From: an uncultured Bacillota bacterium
GTDB lineage: Bacteria; Bacillota; Clostridia; Lachnospirales; Lachnospiraceae
Direction of reading: 5' to 3'
DNA length: 62,284 bases
NCBI GenBank assembly: GCA_949291945.1
Contig: CASEXH010000024.1
Location: 1 to 62,284, forward strand
Shown here: piece after piece, positions 36,606 through 45,735 of the stretch
Position numbering within the stretch: position 1 is the first letter of the stretch
Layout: each line of letters opens with the position of its first letter
Position numbers and translations under genes: made by a program
The notes under the pieces: generated by a model
Databases searched by the model: none
Told to the model about the DNA's origin: nothing
What the model saw: the letters and a program-made list of their open reading frames with translations, nothing else

Positions 36606-36634
36606 ATTATACACCTCCCCTTCCTGTTCGTCAA
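36606..36634 (-). promoter_or_regulatory. Promoter of the TrpXYZ-type operon
   Basis: TTGACG (36634-36629) and a perfect TATAAT (36611-36606) with a 17-bp spacer on the minus strand lie directly after the stop of the UroD-like gene, so the importer can be expressed independently. Confidence 0.8.
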
Positions 36635-36646
36635 CCTAAATCCATC

Positions 36647-37657
36647 TTAAATTCCATAAACTTCTTTGTTATATTTTTCGATCTCATCATCAATGATTGG
36701 ATCTACATGAGGATAAAGACAGCCCGGCCCGCCATAGGTGATACATGGGATATAATGTCCTCCGGGACCGTACTGAGTACAGGCTCTGCGCACTTCTTTA
36801 CGAATCTCTTCCTCTGTAGAGTCTTCCCGGTCTACGATGGAGGCGTCAATGCCGCCCATGAGAGTCATCCGTCCATCCAGCTGTTTCTGAAGTTTTACAA
36901 TATCATTTTCCGGCAACGTTCCCTGCCAGATATCAATTCCCAGATCTACCATATCTTCTACGATAGGCTCCATGAAAGAATCCGCATGGTGCATAACGAT
37001 CACTCCATGGTCCTTCATGTATTTATAAGTTTTCTCATACTGAGGCTTGATAAATTCTCTCCAGGTGTCAGGGCTTATGAAAAGGGAATTTTTGGAACCC
37101 CAGTCATCATGGGAAAGCATGATATCCGGTTTTAAATTATCCACGATCAGTTTCATATACTGGAAACGGTACTCTCCGATAGCATTGCACAGATCCAGCA
37201 TATCTTCCGGCTCTAAAAGGAAGTTCACCAGCATGTCTTCAAATCCCATGAGGAAATGGAGTCTTTCAAATACACCTGTGGGCATAAAGGCCATCAGCAG
37301 CTTGTCCTCGCCTCTGGCGGCTTCTGCCTGTTCAATAAAAGGCTTCCACAACTCAGGGTCTGAGCAGTTAGCTTCCAGATCCGGCATAACAAGCTGGTCT
37401 TTCCATTCTGTAATGTCTTTGATCACTTTATTTTCTGCAGTTACGTGGGGCATGGCTGCCACCTGGTTCTGGGGCCATAAGATTTCTGTTCCAAACCGAT
37501 CTTTTAAAGGCTCCATGCCTCTGTGACGGTTGCCTCTGATGTATGTAGAGGCAGGACTTGGAGGGAAGAATACGGTTCCCTCAAATTGTTTTACCAGACG
37601 ATCCGGTTTACCGTCCTTTTTCATCGTTTCCAGGAAATTTTCTTTTGCGCTTAACAT
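36647..37657 (-). CDS. UroD-superfamily protein (methyltransferase/decarboxylase-like)
   Basis: A 336-residue TIM-barrel protein of the uroporphyrinogen decarboxylase superfamily. Visible phrases include MLSHDDWGSKNSLFISPD, VIVMHHADSFMEPI with a metal-ligand-type His, LMGGIDASIV and a C-terminal TYGGPGCLYPH. In anaerobes such proteins are often cobalamin:substrate methyltransferases (MtaA/MtbA or aryl O-demethylase types) rather than heme enzymes. No corrinoid protein, activator or heme-synthesis gene is adjacent, so the reaction cannot be named. Confidence 0.82.
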   Translation of the reverse strand: MLSAKENFLETMKKDGKPDRLVKQFEGTVFFPPSPASTYIRGNRHRGMEPLKDRFGTEILWPQNQVAAMPHVTAENKVIKDITEWKDQLVMPDLEANCSDPELWKPFIEQAEAARGEDKLLMAFMPTGVFERLHFLMGFEDMLVNFLLEPEDMLDLCNAIGEYRFQYMKLIVDNLKPDIMLSHDDWGSKNSLFISPDTWREFIKPQYEKTYKYMKDHGVIVMHHADSFMEPIVEDMVDLGIDIWQGTLPENDIVKLQKQLDGRMTLMGGIDASIVDREDSTEEEIRKEVRRACTQYGPGGHYIPCITYGGPGCLYPHVDPIIDDEIEKYNKEVYGI

Positions 37658-37726
37658 TTTTTACATCCTCCTTATTCTCTGGCGTAAATTTCCGCCTGAT
37701 TTTTTTCTGATCTTATATGCAAAACT

Positions 37727-39748
37727 CTATACAATCTCATCCAGCCAGATTCCATGAACAGTCTGGATCTTCTCTAATTCTTTTTTCATTTCTTCCGGCA
37801 TATCCTGCCAAAGCTCTTCCGGCTTCTCATAGCCAAAGAGCCAGGAGGCCAGATCTCCGATGTCTGTCTTTAGCGTCCAGATCCTTTGGGCCGCCTGCAT
37901 TTCCCTGTCATTTTCAGAAAGCTCCACACTGCTTCCCTGCTCATCCAGGCTCCAGAAAAAACTGCCCTCATTTTCCGGGATCAGCTTGTCCTCTACTTCA
38001 AGGTTCAGGGTAAGGCTCTCCGGAACATTCAGAGAAAAAGCGGGAAGAAATTCCCTGAGTGCAGTAATCCTTGCCATAATCCCTGTTTTTCCCTCTTTCT
38101 CTTCAAACAATCCTTCCCGGGCATAAAGCAGAGCCTGATCTTTCTTTTCTCTTCCTGTAAGTCCCTGCAGTCCCAAAGGTTCTTCCCCTTCTCCTTTAAG
38201 GAAATACAATTCTCCGTCTTCACTTTCCAATTCCCTGAGAAGCCGGCGGACATATGCAGTGTCCCGGAAAGTATAGATCTGGCTGCGTTCTGCCAGCCAT
38301 TTTTCCATGAATTGTCCTGCTTTTTCCCAGTCTGCCTCCCCGGATACCGGAACTTTTTCAAGAATTTCTTCTGCCGGCCGTTTCAAAACCAGCCGGGGCT
38401 TCTTCCAGACAAACCGGAAGTCAAAAGGCAGGTAAATGGCTTCCGCTGCAGGCATGAGGAAAGTAAAAGGCCTGCCCTCCAGGTTCATATCTCTGAGGGC
38501 CTTAGTCAGAACTTCTCTCATATGTCCTCTGCCTCTGTGGTTTTCCTCTGTAGCCACTGCAACAATATAATCCGCCTCCCACAGCTTATCCCACATATGA
38601 ATCTTATAGGGGTTCCTGTGGAGCATGGTGATGATCTTTCCGTCTTCCTTCTTTGCCAGGATCCGGTTATCTTTTGCCTTCTCCTGGTAATAATAGTCCA
38701 AATAGCGGTCTGTATCTTCCGGGAAGCATGCCTTCCACAGAGGGATCGTCTCCTTCTTTTCCTCCTGGGGCAGGTATTCCGGCAGATTCTCTGAAGCGGT
38801 ATTTTCGATTTCTTCTGCCCATTTGTAAGACTTCTGTCCGTCCAGAAGCTGCTCTACCAGATACTTCCGGGCAAAATCTGCAGGATTGTAAGACATTTTT
38901 GCTTTTCTCAGACCTTCCAGCCCCATATCGTCCTCCCGGTTCACCCACTGGACATTTGGAAACTCATTAAGCAGAAACATCTGATTAATGGCCTGGTAAA
39001 GTCCCGGGATCTCCGGGTTCGCTTTCTCGATATGGATTACGGCCATGTCCTCGATCTTATTATAACTTCCTACAGAAAAAGCTTCCAGACGACCGTCCAC
39101 ATAAATTCCGCCCATGTGGATATTCAGCTCGCAGCAGTTTCTCAGAATGTCATGGATCCCCCGGACTTCATAATCTAAATGCTCTTCCTGGTCTTCCCCT
39201 TTCTGAATTCTCCAGCGGTCCAGAAATTTCCACATGTCATCTTTGTCATCGCAGCCCAGAGTCCTGTATTCAAACCTTCCCTCATACTGGCGGAGAAATA
39301 CGTTCAGACGGTTCTTTTTCTTATGGAGCTTCTTTCCTGAGAGTTTCCGCAAAGATTCTCCAAGATACAGATAGTCTCTGGAATCCTCCTGCTCTTTTAC
39401 AAAGTATTTCTCTTCCGGCAGGTTCAGATACTTTACCGCATACTCATCTGCCAGGTTGATCACCAGGGGATACCCAAGCTCTTCATTGAAATACTGCTGG
39501 ATGGCTCCGAAAGCCCCGGGCAGATCTTCTTCTTTACAAAGAGGCATGGCAGAAAAACATTTTCCGTTATATTCCATCAGCCAGAGCAGGGCTTTCTCCT
39601 CCCATATGGCATACCGGACATTATAAAATTCTTTCCAGATAAAGCTTTCCAGAAAAACACTGTCACAGGTGTTATTTTTGCGCATGTTATAGTAGGGCAT
39701 CATCACCGGACTGTCTTCCACAGTGATTTCCTTAAATTCCAAATTCAC
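37727..39748 (-). CDS. DUF2156 - GNAT acetyltransferase fusion protein
   Basis: A 673-residue fusion. Residues 1-300 match the DUF2156 (LPG-synthase C-terminal-like, double GNAT) fold, with SGKKLHKKKNRLNVF and FSVGSYNKIEDMAVIHIEKA. Residues about 320-660 are an Eis-like GNAT region with the acetyl-CoA loop ATEENHRGRGHMREVL and a C-terminal helper domain. DUF2156 domains transfer aminoacyl groups to lipids (MprF) or are of unknown substrate. No membrane helices are present, so it is soluble. The promoter is at 39917-39944. The uroD-like gene follows 69 bp downstream. Confidence 0.82.
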   Translation of the reverse strand: MNLEFKEITVEDSPVMMPYYNMRKNNTCDSVFLESFIWKEFYNVRYAIWEEKALLWLMEYNGKCFSAMPLCKEEDLPGAFGAIQQYFNEELGYPLVINLADEYAVKYLNLPEEKYFVKEQEDSRDYLYLGESLRKLSGKKLHKKKNRLNVFLRQYEGRFEYRTLGCDDKDDMWKFLDRWRIQKGEDQEEHLDYEVRGIHDILRNCCELNIHMGGIYVDGRLEAFSVGSYNKIEDMAVIHIEKANPEIPGLYQAINQMFLLNEFPNVQWVNREDDMGLEGLRKAKMSYNPADFARKYLVEQLLDGQKSYKWAEEIENTASENLPEYLPQEEKKETIPLWKACFPEDTDRYLDYYYQEKAKDNRILAKKEDGKIITMLHRNPYKIHMWDKLWEADYIVAVATEENHRGRGHMREVLTKALRDMNLEGRPFTFLMPAAEAIYLPFDFRFVWKKPRLVLKRPAEEILEKVPVSGEADWEKAGQFMEKWLAERSQIYTFRDTAYVRRLLRELESEDGELYFLKGEGEEPLGLQGLTGREKKDQALLYAREGLFEEKEGKTGIMARITALREFLPAFSLNVPESLTLNLEVEDKLIPENEGSFFWSLDEQGSSVELSENDREMQAAQRIWTLKTDIGDLASWLFGYEKPEELWQDMPEEMKKELEKIQTVHGIWLDEIV

Positions 39749-39916
39749 AATACTGTTCTCCTTAAATTTTCTTTTTTGTCAGACAGCCAGCCTCCTTATA
39801 CCTGATGTACTGTATCATTCACTTTCAGGCAGACTATTATGCGAAATGTGAGTAATTCCGTACACCAGGTACCCTGAAGAAATCAGAATCTGGCCAATTT
39901 TTGTCCATATTCTAAC

Positions 39917-39944
39917 AGTATACCATATTTCAGGCATTTTTCAA
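39917..39944 (-). promoter_or_regulatory. Promoter of the DUF2156-GNAT gene
   Basis: TTGAAA (39944-39939) and TATACT (39922-39917) with a 16-bp spacer on the minus strand, about 170 bases before the start codon. The intervening leader shows no structure that I can name. Confidence 0.55.
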
Positions 39945-39957
39945 GGAGCTATTCTGA

Positions 39958-42057
39958 TCAGAATATATGGAACTGTACTACCAGTGCTGCAAAGACAATG
40001 GATACCATGGATAGAAGTTTGATAAGGATGTTAATGGAGGGTCCTGAGGTATCTTTGAAAGGATCTCCCACCGTATCTCCAACCACCGCTGCTTTATGCG
40101 CCTCGCTTCCTTTTCCTCCGTGGGCGCCGCCCTCGATATATTTCTTGGCATTGTCCCAGGCGCCCCCGGCATTTGCCATGAAAACCGCCATGAGAAAGCC
40201 TGTAGCCGTAGATCCGGCCAAAAGGCCGATGACCCCGTTATACCCCAGGATCAGGCCGGTGACTACCGGGGTAACAATGGCCAGCAAAGTAGGAAGGATC
40301 ATTTCCCGAAGACTGGCCCTGGTACAGATATCCACACAGGTTTCATAATCCGCCTCTGCCTTTCCTTCCATCAGGCCTTTGATCTCTTTAAACTGCCTTC
40401 TTACTTCTATTACGATACTCTGAGCCGCCCGGCCTACAGAGGACATGGTAAGGGCCGCAAAGACAAAGGGCAGGCAGGCCCCGATGAAAATGCCGCACAG
40501 AACAGTAGGATTCATAATACTCATATCCAGCTCCACAGAGGCCCCTCCTACTTCCTGTACCTTCTCCACGTAGGAAGCGATCAGAGCCAGAGCTGTCAAT
40601 GCGGCCGAACCGATAGCAAAGCCCTTTCCTGTGGCGGCTGTGGTATTTCCCAGAGAATCCAGGGCGTCTGTCCTTACCCGTACCTCCGGATCAAGTCCTG
40701 CCATCTCCGCAATTCCTCCTGCATTGTCTGCAATAGGACCGTAGGCATCTGTGGCAAGGGTAATTCCCAGAGTAGAAAGCATGCCCACGGCTGACAGAGC
40801 AATACCATACAGCCCTCTGGTAGCCTCGATAAATCCTCCCGAGCATACATATGCCGCCATCACGCAGATCACCACGATCAGGATAGGCAGCGCCGTAGAC
40901 AACATGCCAAGGCTCAGACCTCCGATGATCATGGTAGCCGAACCTGTGACAGATTTATCCGCCAGGTCCTGAGTAGGTTTGTAAGTATCCGAGGTAAAGT
41001 ACTCCGTAAAAAATCCAATAAGGACTCCCGCCAGCAGCCCGGCCAGGATTGCCAGATAAAAACCGATAAACTCTCTTCCCAGAACAAACCATACCAGGGG
41101 AAAGGCCACTATAGCAATCAGGATGGCGCTGGTATTAGTGCCTCTGCGCAGAGCCCCCAGAAGCACATTCTGTTTGGTGCTCTCTCCTGTCTTTACCAGA
41201 AGGCTTCCGATAACAGAGGCCAGAACCCCTACTGCAGCCAGGACCATAGGAATCACCACCGCATTGACCCGGTCCACAGACTCGATCTTATTAAAGGCGA
41301 TCACTCCCAGAGCACAGGCGGAAAGGATAGAACCTACATAAGATTCATACAGATCTGCTCCCATTCCGGCAACATCTCCTACGTTGTCCCCAACATTGTC
41401 TGCGATGACTGCAGGATTTCTGGGATCATCCTCAGGGATGCCTGCTTCTACTTTTCCTACCAGGTCCGCCCCCACATCGGCAGCCTTGGTATAAATTCCC
41501 CCTCCCACACGGGCGAAAAGGGCCATACTGGAAGCGCCCATTCCGAAGGTGAGCATGGTGCTGGTAATGTCCTCAATGGGAAGCTTGAAGACCAGACGCA
41601 GCAGCAGATACCAGATGGAAATATCCAGAAGTCCCAGTCCCACCACTGTAAACCCCATGACAGATCCTGCGGAAAAAGCTACGTTCAGTCCTTTGTTCAG
41701 CCCCTGCTGGCAGGCAGCCGCTGTCCGGGCATTGGCTCTGGTAGCGATCTGCATTCCCACAAAGCCGGAAAGACCGGAGAAGAATCCCCCGGTAATAAAG
41801 GCAAAAGGCACAAACCAGGTAAGATAGCCAAAAGCCGCCATAGCAAAAAGTATGACGAACATACCTGCGAAAAAGCAGATCAGTATCCGGTACTGCCTCC
41901 TGAGATAAGCCATCGCCCCATGGTGAATAGAAGATGATATTTTCTGCATCTGCTCATTTCCCTGGGGAAATTTCAGCACTCTCGCTGCCCGGCTGGCCGC
42001 AAAAGCCAGGGCCAGGATAGAACCGAACAAAGTAAGTAACGCTAATTGGTTGTCCAT
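39958..42057 (-). CDS. hppA: K+-dependent membrane ion-translocating pyrophosphatase
   Basis: A 699-residue membrane protein with about 16 helices that couples pyrophosphate hydrolysis to Na+ or H+ export. The substrate-site signature [11 protein letters not shown]...[19 protein letters not shown] is complete, and the second acidic site [14 protein letters not shown] is present near the C-terminus. The [10 protein letters not shown] segment has Ala at the position where K+-independent enzymes carry Lys, which predicts K+ dependence. Anaerobic Clostridia most often use the Na+-pumping form, but the ion cannot be fixed from this reading. Confidence 0.95.
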   Translation of the reverse strand: MDNQLALLTLFGSILALAFAASRAARVLKFPQGNEQMQKISSSIHHGAMAYLRRQYRILICFFAGMFVILFAMAAFGYLTWFVPFAFITGGFFSGLSGFVGMQIATRANARTAAACQQGLNKGLNVAFSAGSVMGFTVVGLGLLDISIWYLLLRLVFKLPIEDITSTMLTFGMGASSMALFARVGGGIYTKAADVGADLVGKVEAGIPEDDPRNPAVIADNVGDNVGDVAGMGADLYESYVGSILSACALGVIAFNKIESVDRVNAVVIPMVLAAVGVLASVIGSLLVKTGESTKQNVLLGALRRGTNTSAILIAIVAFPLVWFVLGREFIGFYLAILAGLLAGVLIGFFTEYFTSDTYKPTQDLADKSVTGSATMIIGGLSLGMLSTALPILIVVICVMAAYVCSGGFIEATRGLYGIALSAVGMLSTLGITLATDAYGPIADNAGGIAEMAGLDPEVRVRTDALDSLGNTTAATGKGFAIGSAALTALALIASYVEKVQEVGGASVELDMSIMNPTVLCGIFIGACLPFVFAALTMSSVGRAAQSIVIEVRRQFKEIKGLMEGKAEADYETCVDICTRASLREMILPTLLAIVTPVVTGLILGYNGVIGLLAGSTATGFLMAVFMANAGGAWDNAKKYIEGGAHGGKGSEAHKAAVVGDTVGDPFKDTSGPSINILIKLLSMVSIVFAALVVQFHIF

Positions 42058-42155
42058 AAAAAACCCCCTTTCAAGATACTATAACTATGTGCCATTTGTT
42101 TATATTATACTTCGTATTTTGAGAAAAGAACAGTATTTTCTGTAAATAATAAGGC

Positions 42156-42240
42156 AACGATATCGTTTTCATTATATTTGGGATACTTTACAGAACAGGT
42201 ATATTTTTTTACATAGAACAGAACAGGTATATTTTTTTAC
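42156..42240. repeat. Palindrome and 21-bp direct repeats between hppA and the MFS gene
   Basis: A perfect 12-bp palindrome aacgatatcgtt (42156-42167) resembles a LacI-type operator. Next come two exact 21-base copies of a unit beginning agaacaggtat, at 42192-42212 and 42220-42240 (period 28). They lie between divergent genes and may be operators; no regulator gene is adjacent. A TATAAT for hppA lies near 42107-42112 on the minus strand. Confidence 0.6.
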
Positions 42241-42314
42241 TTAGATTTGAAATATTTTATATAGAAATCCCCGGCCATCTATAGTACCATTACTATGAAG
42301 GAGGAAAATAAATT

Positions 42315-43544
42315 ATGAAATTCAAACTGAATGCTTTAGAGAAAAAATGGATCTTGTATGATGTGGGAAATTCTGCATTTACCCTTTTAGTTTCTACCAT
42401 CATGCCGATCTATTTCAATTATCTGGCAGGAAATGCCGGAGTATCCGACGTAGATTATCTGGCTTACTGGGGCTACGCCGTATCGGTATCTACCGTGATT
42501 GTAGCCATCCTGGGACCTGTGCTGGGAACATTTTCTGATTTCCCCGGCTGGAAGAAAAAAATCTTCCTGACCGTCCTGCTGATCGGCGCCCTGGGGTGTG
42601 TGTTCCTGGGATTCACCTCATCCTGGCTCTGGTTCCTGCTGGTATTTGTCATCGCCAAATCCGCCTATTCCCTGAGTCTTGTTGTCTATGATTCCATGCT
42701 TACGGATATTACAGACAAAGACCGGATGGACGAGGTATCCTCCCACGGCTATGCCTGGGGCTATATCGGAAGCTGCATACCTTTTATCATCAGCCTGCTT
42801 CTGGTATTGTTCTATGAAAATCTTGGCATTTCCATGAAGCTGGCTATGGGCGGCGCCTTTCTTCTCACCGCCATCTGGTGGGTGTGTATGGCCCTGCCTC
42901 TGACCACCTCTTACAGGCAGAAGAACTTTACCCCTGTGACCAAAAGTCCTGTCTCCTCAGGTCTGAAACGTCTGGCCAGGATTTTTTCTGAGCTGAAAGA
43001 GAAAAAGAAAATCCTCTTTTTCCTGATCGCCTTTTTCTTCTTTATTGACGGGGTTTACACCATTATCGATATGGCCACCGCCTATGGAACCGCTCTCGGC
43101 CTGGATACCACAGGACTCCTTCTGGCTCTTTTGCTGACCCAGATCGTGGCTTTTCCCGCAGCGCTGACCTTTGGAAGACTGTCCAGAAAAGCTCCGGCCT
43201 CCAGGCTGATCCTGATCTGTATCGGAGCCTATTTCTGTATTTCTCTTTATGGGATCATTCTCTCCAAACAGTATCAGTTCTGGATCCTGGCCGTATGCGT
43301 GGGAATTTTCCAGGGAGCTATCCAGTCTCTGTCCCGCTCCTACTTTGCCCAGATCATCCCGGAAGACAAATCCGGGGAATATTTCGGTATTTACGATATC
43401 TGCGGCAAAGGGGCATCCTTTATGGGAACCATGCTGGTATCCCTGGTAAGCCAGATCTCCGGAAGCGTGAATCTGGGCGTGGGCGCACTTTCGGTAATGT
43501 TTCTTATCGGATTTCTGATCTTTATAAAAGCAGACAAAATCTAA
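42315..43544 (+). CDS. UMF1-family MFS transporter
   Basis: A 409-residue major facilitator with twelve predicted helices. It begins KKWILYDVGNSAFTLLVSTIMPIYF, the DxxNSA/F motif diagnostic of the UMF1/Atg22-like family, and has GPVLGTFSDF as the loop 2-3 signature. The second half contains SLSRSYFAQIIPEDKSGEYFGIYDI, also typical. Members are thought to export amino acids or other small solutes; the substrate here is unknown. AAGGAGG precedes the ATG. Confidence 0.9.
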   Translation: MKFKLNALEKKWILYDVGNSAFTLLVSTIMPIYFNYLAGNAGVSDVDYLAYWGYAVSVSTVIVAILGPVLGTFSDFPGWKKKIFLTVLLIGALGCVFLGFTSSWLWFLLVFVIAKSAYSLSLVVYDSMLTDITDKDRMDEVSSHGYAWGYIGSCIPFIISLLLVLFYENLGISMKLAMGGAFLLTAIWWVCMALPLTTSYRQKNFTPVTKSPVSSGLKRLARIFSELKEKKKILFFLIAFFFFIDGVYTIIDMATAYGTALGLDTTGLLLALLLTQIVAFPAALTFGRLSRKAPASRLILICIGAYFCISLYGIILSKQYQFWILAVCVGIFQGAIQSLSRSYFAQIIPEDKSGEYFGIYDICGKGASFMGTMLVSLVSQISGSVNLGVGALSVMFLIGFLIFIKADKI

Positions 43545-43576
43545 AAAAATCATAAAAATCTGATAAAATTTTCCTG

Positions 43577-43604
43577 TTGACATTCTGCTTTTTTGAGATA
43601 TAAT
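43577..43604 (+). promoter_or_regulatory. Promoter of the T-box leader
   Basis: TTGACA (43577-43582) and TATAAT (43599-43604) with a 16-bp spacer, about eight bases before the start of the T-box leader. Confidence 0.85.
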
Positions 43605-43610
43605 AATAGC

Positions 43611-43912
43611 GAATTGAGAAAAGCCAATGCGAAGAACAGGACAAGACTTCCCAGGCAGTTATGTTTTCAGAGAGTCTCCGGGCGGTGTGAGGAGACAGCA
43701 TAGCCAGGGCGGCTATCACCTGTGAGCAGTCAGGGTGAACGTGAAATCAGTAACCCGGACCGGAATTCCTCCGTTATAGGGAAACCTGTTAATTCAGCAG
43801 AAACTGAACGACGGGACTGAGAGACCGGTATATCCGGTAATTAGAAGTGGTAACGCGGAGATTATATCATTCGTCTTCTGACAGAGCAATCTGTCAGGAG
43901 GCGTTTTTTTAT
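43611..43912 (+). ncRNA. T-box leader upstream of cstA
   Basis: Stem I has the conserved distal motif CAGAGAG, then the apical hairpin TCTCC-GGGCGGTGTGA-GGAGA (43670-43697). Helices ACAGG/CCTGT (43636-43640 with 43719-43723) and CCC/GGG frame a specifier loop whose 3' strand is CGGCTATCA (43710-43718). The codon at its proximal end followed by a purine is ATC-A (43715-43718), suggesting tRNA-Ile; GCT-A (Ala) is the alternative. Stem III is ACCGG-tatat-CCGGT. The T-box AGAAGTGGTAACGCGGAG is at 43843-43860. The terminator (43872-43903, then seven T) competes with AGAAG/CTTCT pairing. About 110 bases of unremarkable leader follow before the gene. Confidence 0.9.
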
Positions 43913-44022
43913 TTCTGCAGGCAATAGGCCAGGCTTCCTGTACAGGAACTTTCAGGCAGATGGACAGCGCCTGGGACGCTATTTGGCTTGGATCAGAAAA
44001 TAAGCAAAGGAGACATGAAATT

Positions 44023-45711
44023 ATGAACACACTTGTAATCGTACTCATCGCCGCCGTATGTCTGATCGCAGCTTATGCTTTATATGGACGCTGGCTGGCG
44101 AAAAAATGGGGCATCGACCCCAAAGCAAAGACTCCGGCTGTCCTTCATAATGACGGACAGGACTATGTGCCTACAGACGGCTGGACCGTATTTGCCCACC
44201 AGTTTTCTTCCATCGCAGGAGCAGGCCCTGTTACGGGAGCTATCCAGGCCGCTGCCTTCGGCTGGCTGCCGGTCCTTCTGTGGATCATCCTGGGCGGTAT
44301 CTTCTTCGGGGCTGTCACAGACTTCGGGGCCCTTTACGCCAGTGTAAAAAACGATGGAAAATCCATGGGACTTCTCATTGAGAAATACATAGGCAAGACG
44401 GGCCGTAAACTGTTCCTGGGATTCTGCTGGCTGTTTACTCTCATCGTTATGGCAGCCTTTGCAGATATGGTGGCAGATACATTCAACGCCTACGTGGTAA
44501 CAGACGGCGTGCAGACCCTCTCTGAAAACGCCACTGTAAACGGCGCTGCCGGAAGTATTTCCCTGTTCTTCATCCTCTTTGCCGCAGTCTTCGGACTGGT
44601 ACAGAAAAAGATGAAGTTTACCGGCTGGAAAGAAGTGGTCCTGGGATTGGTCTTTACGGTACTGGCTTTTGTATGCGGAATGAACCTTCCTGTGATCCTT
44701 GGCAAGGAAATGTGGATCTATATTGCTTTTATCTATATTTTCCTGGCAGCTGTACTTCCTATGTGGTTCCTTATGCAGCCAAGAGATTATATGTCCACCT
44801 TTATGTTTATCGGCATGATCGCAGGGGCGGTCCTTGGACTGATCTTTGCCCATCCTTCCATGAACCTTCCTGCTTTTACAGGATTCCAGAATGAAAACCT
44901 GGGAACTCTTTTCCCCATTCTGTTTGTGACCGTTGCCTGCGGCGCCGTATCCGGATTCCACAGCCTGGTATCCTCCGGCACCTCCTCAAAGACAATTTCT
45001 AATGAAAAGGATATGCTGAAAGTAGGCTACGGCGCCATGGTACTGGAAAGTCTTCTAGCTGTCATCGCCCTGTGCGTGGCAGGAGCCGCCGCCAGCGCAG
45101 ACGGAACCGCCGCAGTGGGAACCCCCTTCCAGATCTTCTCCTCAGGAGTTGCAGGTTTCCTGGAAATGTTCCACATTCCTGTATTTGTGGCCCAGAGCTT
45201 TATGACCATGTGCGTATCCGCCCTGGCTTTCACTACCCTGGATTCCGTGGCACGTATCGGACGTATGTCTTTCCAGGAGCTGTTCAGTGTGGATGACATG
45301 GAACATGCCAAAGGCTGGAGAAAAGTCCTGTGCAACAAATATTTTGCCACTCTGATCACACTGGCATTCGGCTATATCCTGACACAGGTAGGCTACTCCA
45401 ATATCTGGCCTCTCTTCGGAAGCGCCAACCAGCTCCTCAGCGCTCTGGTACTGATCACCCTCTGCGTATTCCTGAAAGTCACAGGCCGGGAACTGCGGAC
45501 TCTGGTACCTCCTTTCGTGATCATGCTGGTGGTAACCTTTACTGCTTTGGTGCAGAGATTTATCGCTCTGGTCAATGCCTTTACAGCAGGAACGGGAGTA
45601 TTTATGGTAGAAGGCCTCCAGCTTATAATCGCTGTGCTTCTGATGATCCTGGGCGTGACTATTGTAGTGACCTCCGGAAAGGAACTTCTGAAGAAAAAGG
45701 CAGCTGCCTGA
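44023..45711 (+). CDS. cstA: CstA-family transporter
   Basis: A 562-residue membrane protein with about 16 helices of the carbon starvation protein A family. Phrases include GRWLAKKWGID, FAHQFSSIAGAGPVTGAIQAA near the N-terminus and GFHSLVSSGTSSKTISNE in the middle. Family members import pyruvate or have been linked to peptide uptake. Control by a T-box suggests an amino-acid- or peptide-related role here. The ATG at 44023 has AAGGAG ten bases upstream; the frame is open for 21 codons before it, but without a ribosome site. Confidence 0.92.
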   Translation: MNTLVIVLIAAVCLIAAYALYGRWLAKKWGIDPKAKTPAVLHNDGQDYVPTDGWTVFAHQFSSIAGAGPVTGAIQAAAFGWLPVLLWIILGGIFFGAVTDFGALYASVKNDGKSMGLLIEKYIGKTGRKLFLGFCWLFTLIVMAAFADMVADTFNAYVVTDGVQTLSENATVNGAAGSISLFFILFAAVFGLVQKKMKFTGWKEVVLGLVFTVLAFVCGMNLPVILGKEMWIYIAFIYIFLAAVLPMWFLMQPRDYMSTFMFIGMIAGAVLGLIFAHPSMNLPAFTGFQNENLGTLFPILFVTVACGAVSGFHSLVSSGTSSKTISNEKDMLKVGYGAMVLESLLAVIALCVAGAAASADGTAAVGTPFQIFSSGVAGFLEMFHIPVFVAQSFMTMCVSALAFTTLDSVARIGRMSFQELFSVDDMEHAKGWRKVLCNKYFATLITLAFGYILTQVGYSNIWPLFGSANQLLSALVLITLCVFLKVTGRELRTLVPPFVIMLVVTFTALVQRFIALVNAFTAGTGVFMVEGLQLIIAVLLMILGVTIVVTSGKELLKKKAAA

Positions 45712-45735
45712 TCTTGGAAGTGATTCCTGTATAAT

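Noticed and set aside
36647..37657. Calling the UroD-like gene hemE
   Set aside because: No other heme biosynthesis gene is nearby, and its sequence pattern fits the methyltransferase-like branches at least as well.
37886..38794. A 302-codon plus-strand frame opposite the DUF2156-GNAT gene
   Set aside because: A shadow of the real gene, with no ribosome site and no recognisable motif.
42192..42240. CRISPR-like direct repeats
   Set aside because: Only two copies with a 7-bp gap, T-rich units and no cas genes; the structure does not fit an array.
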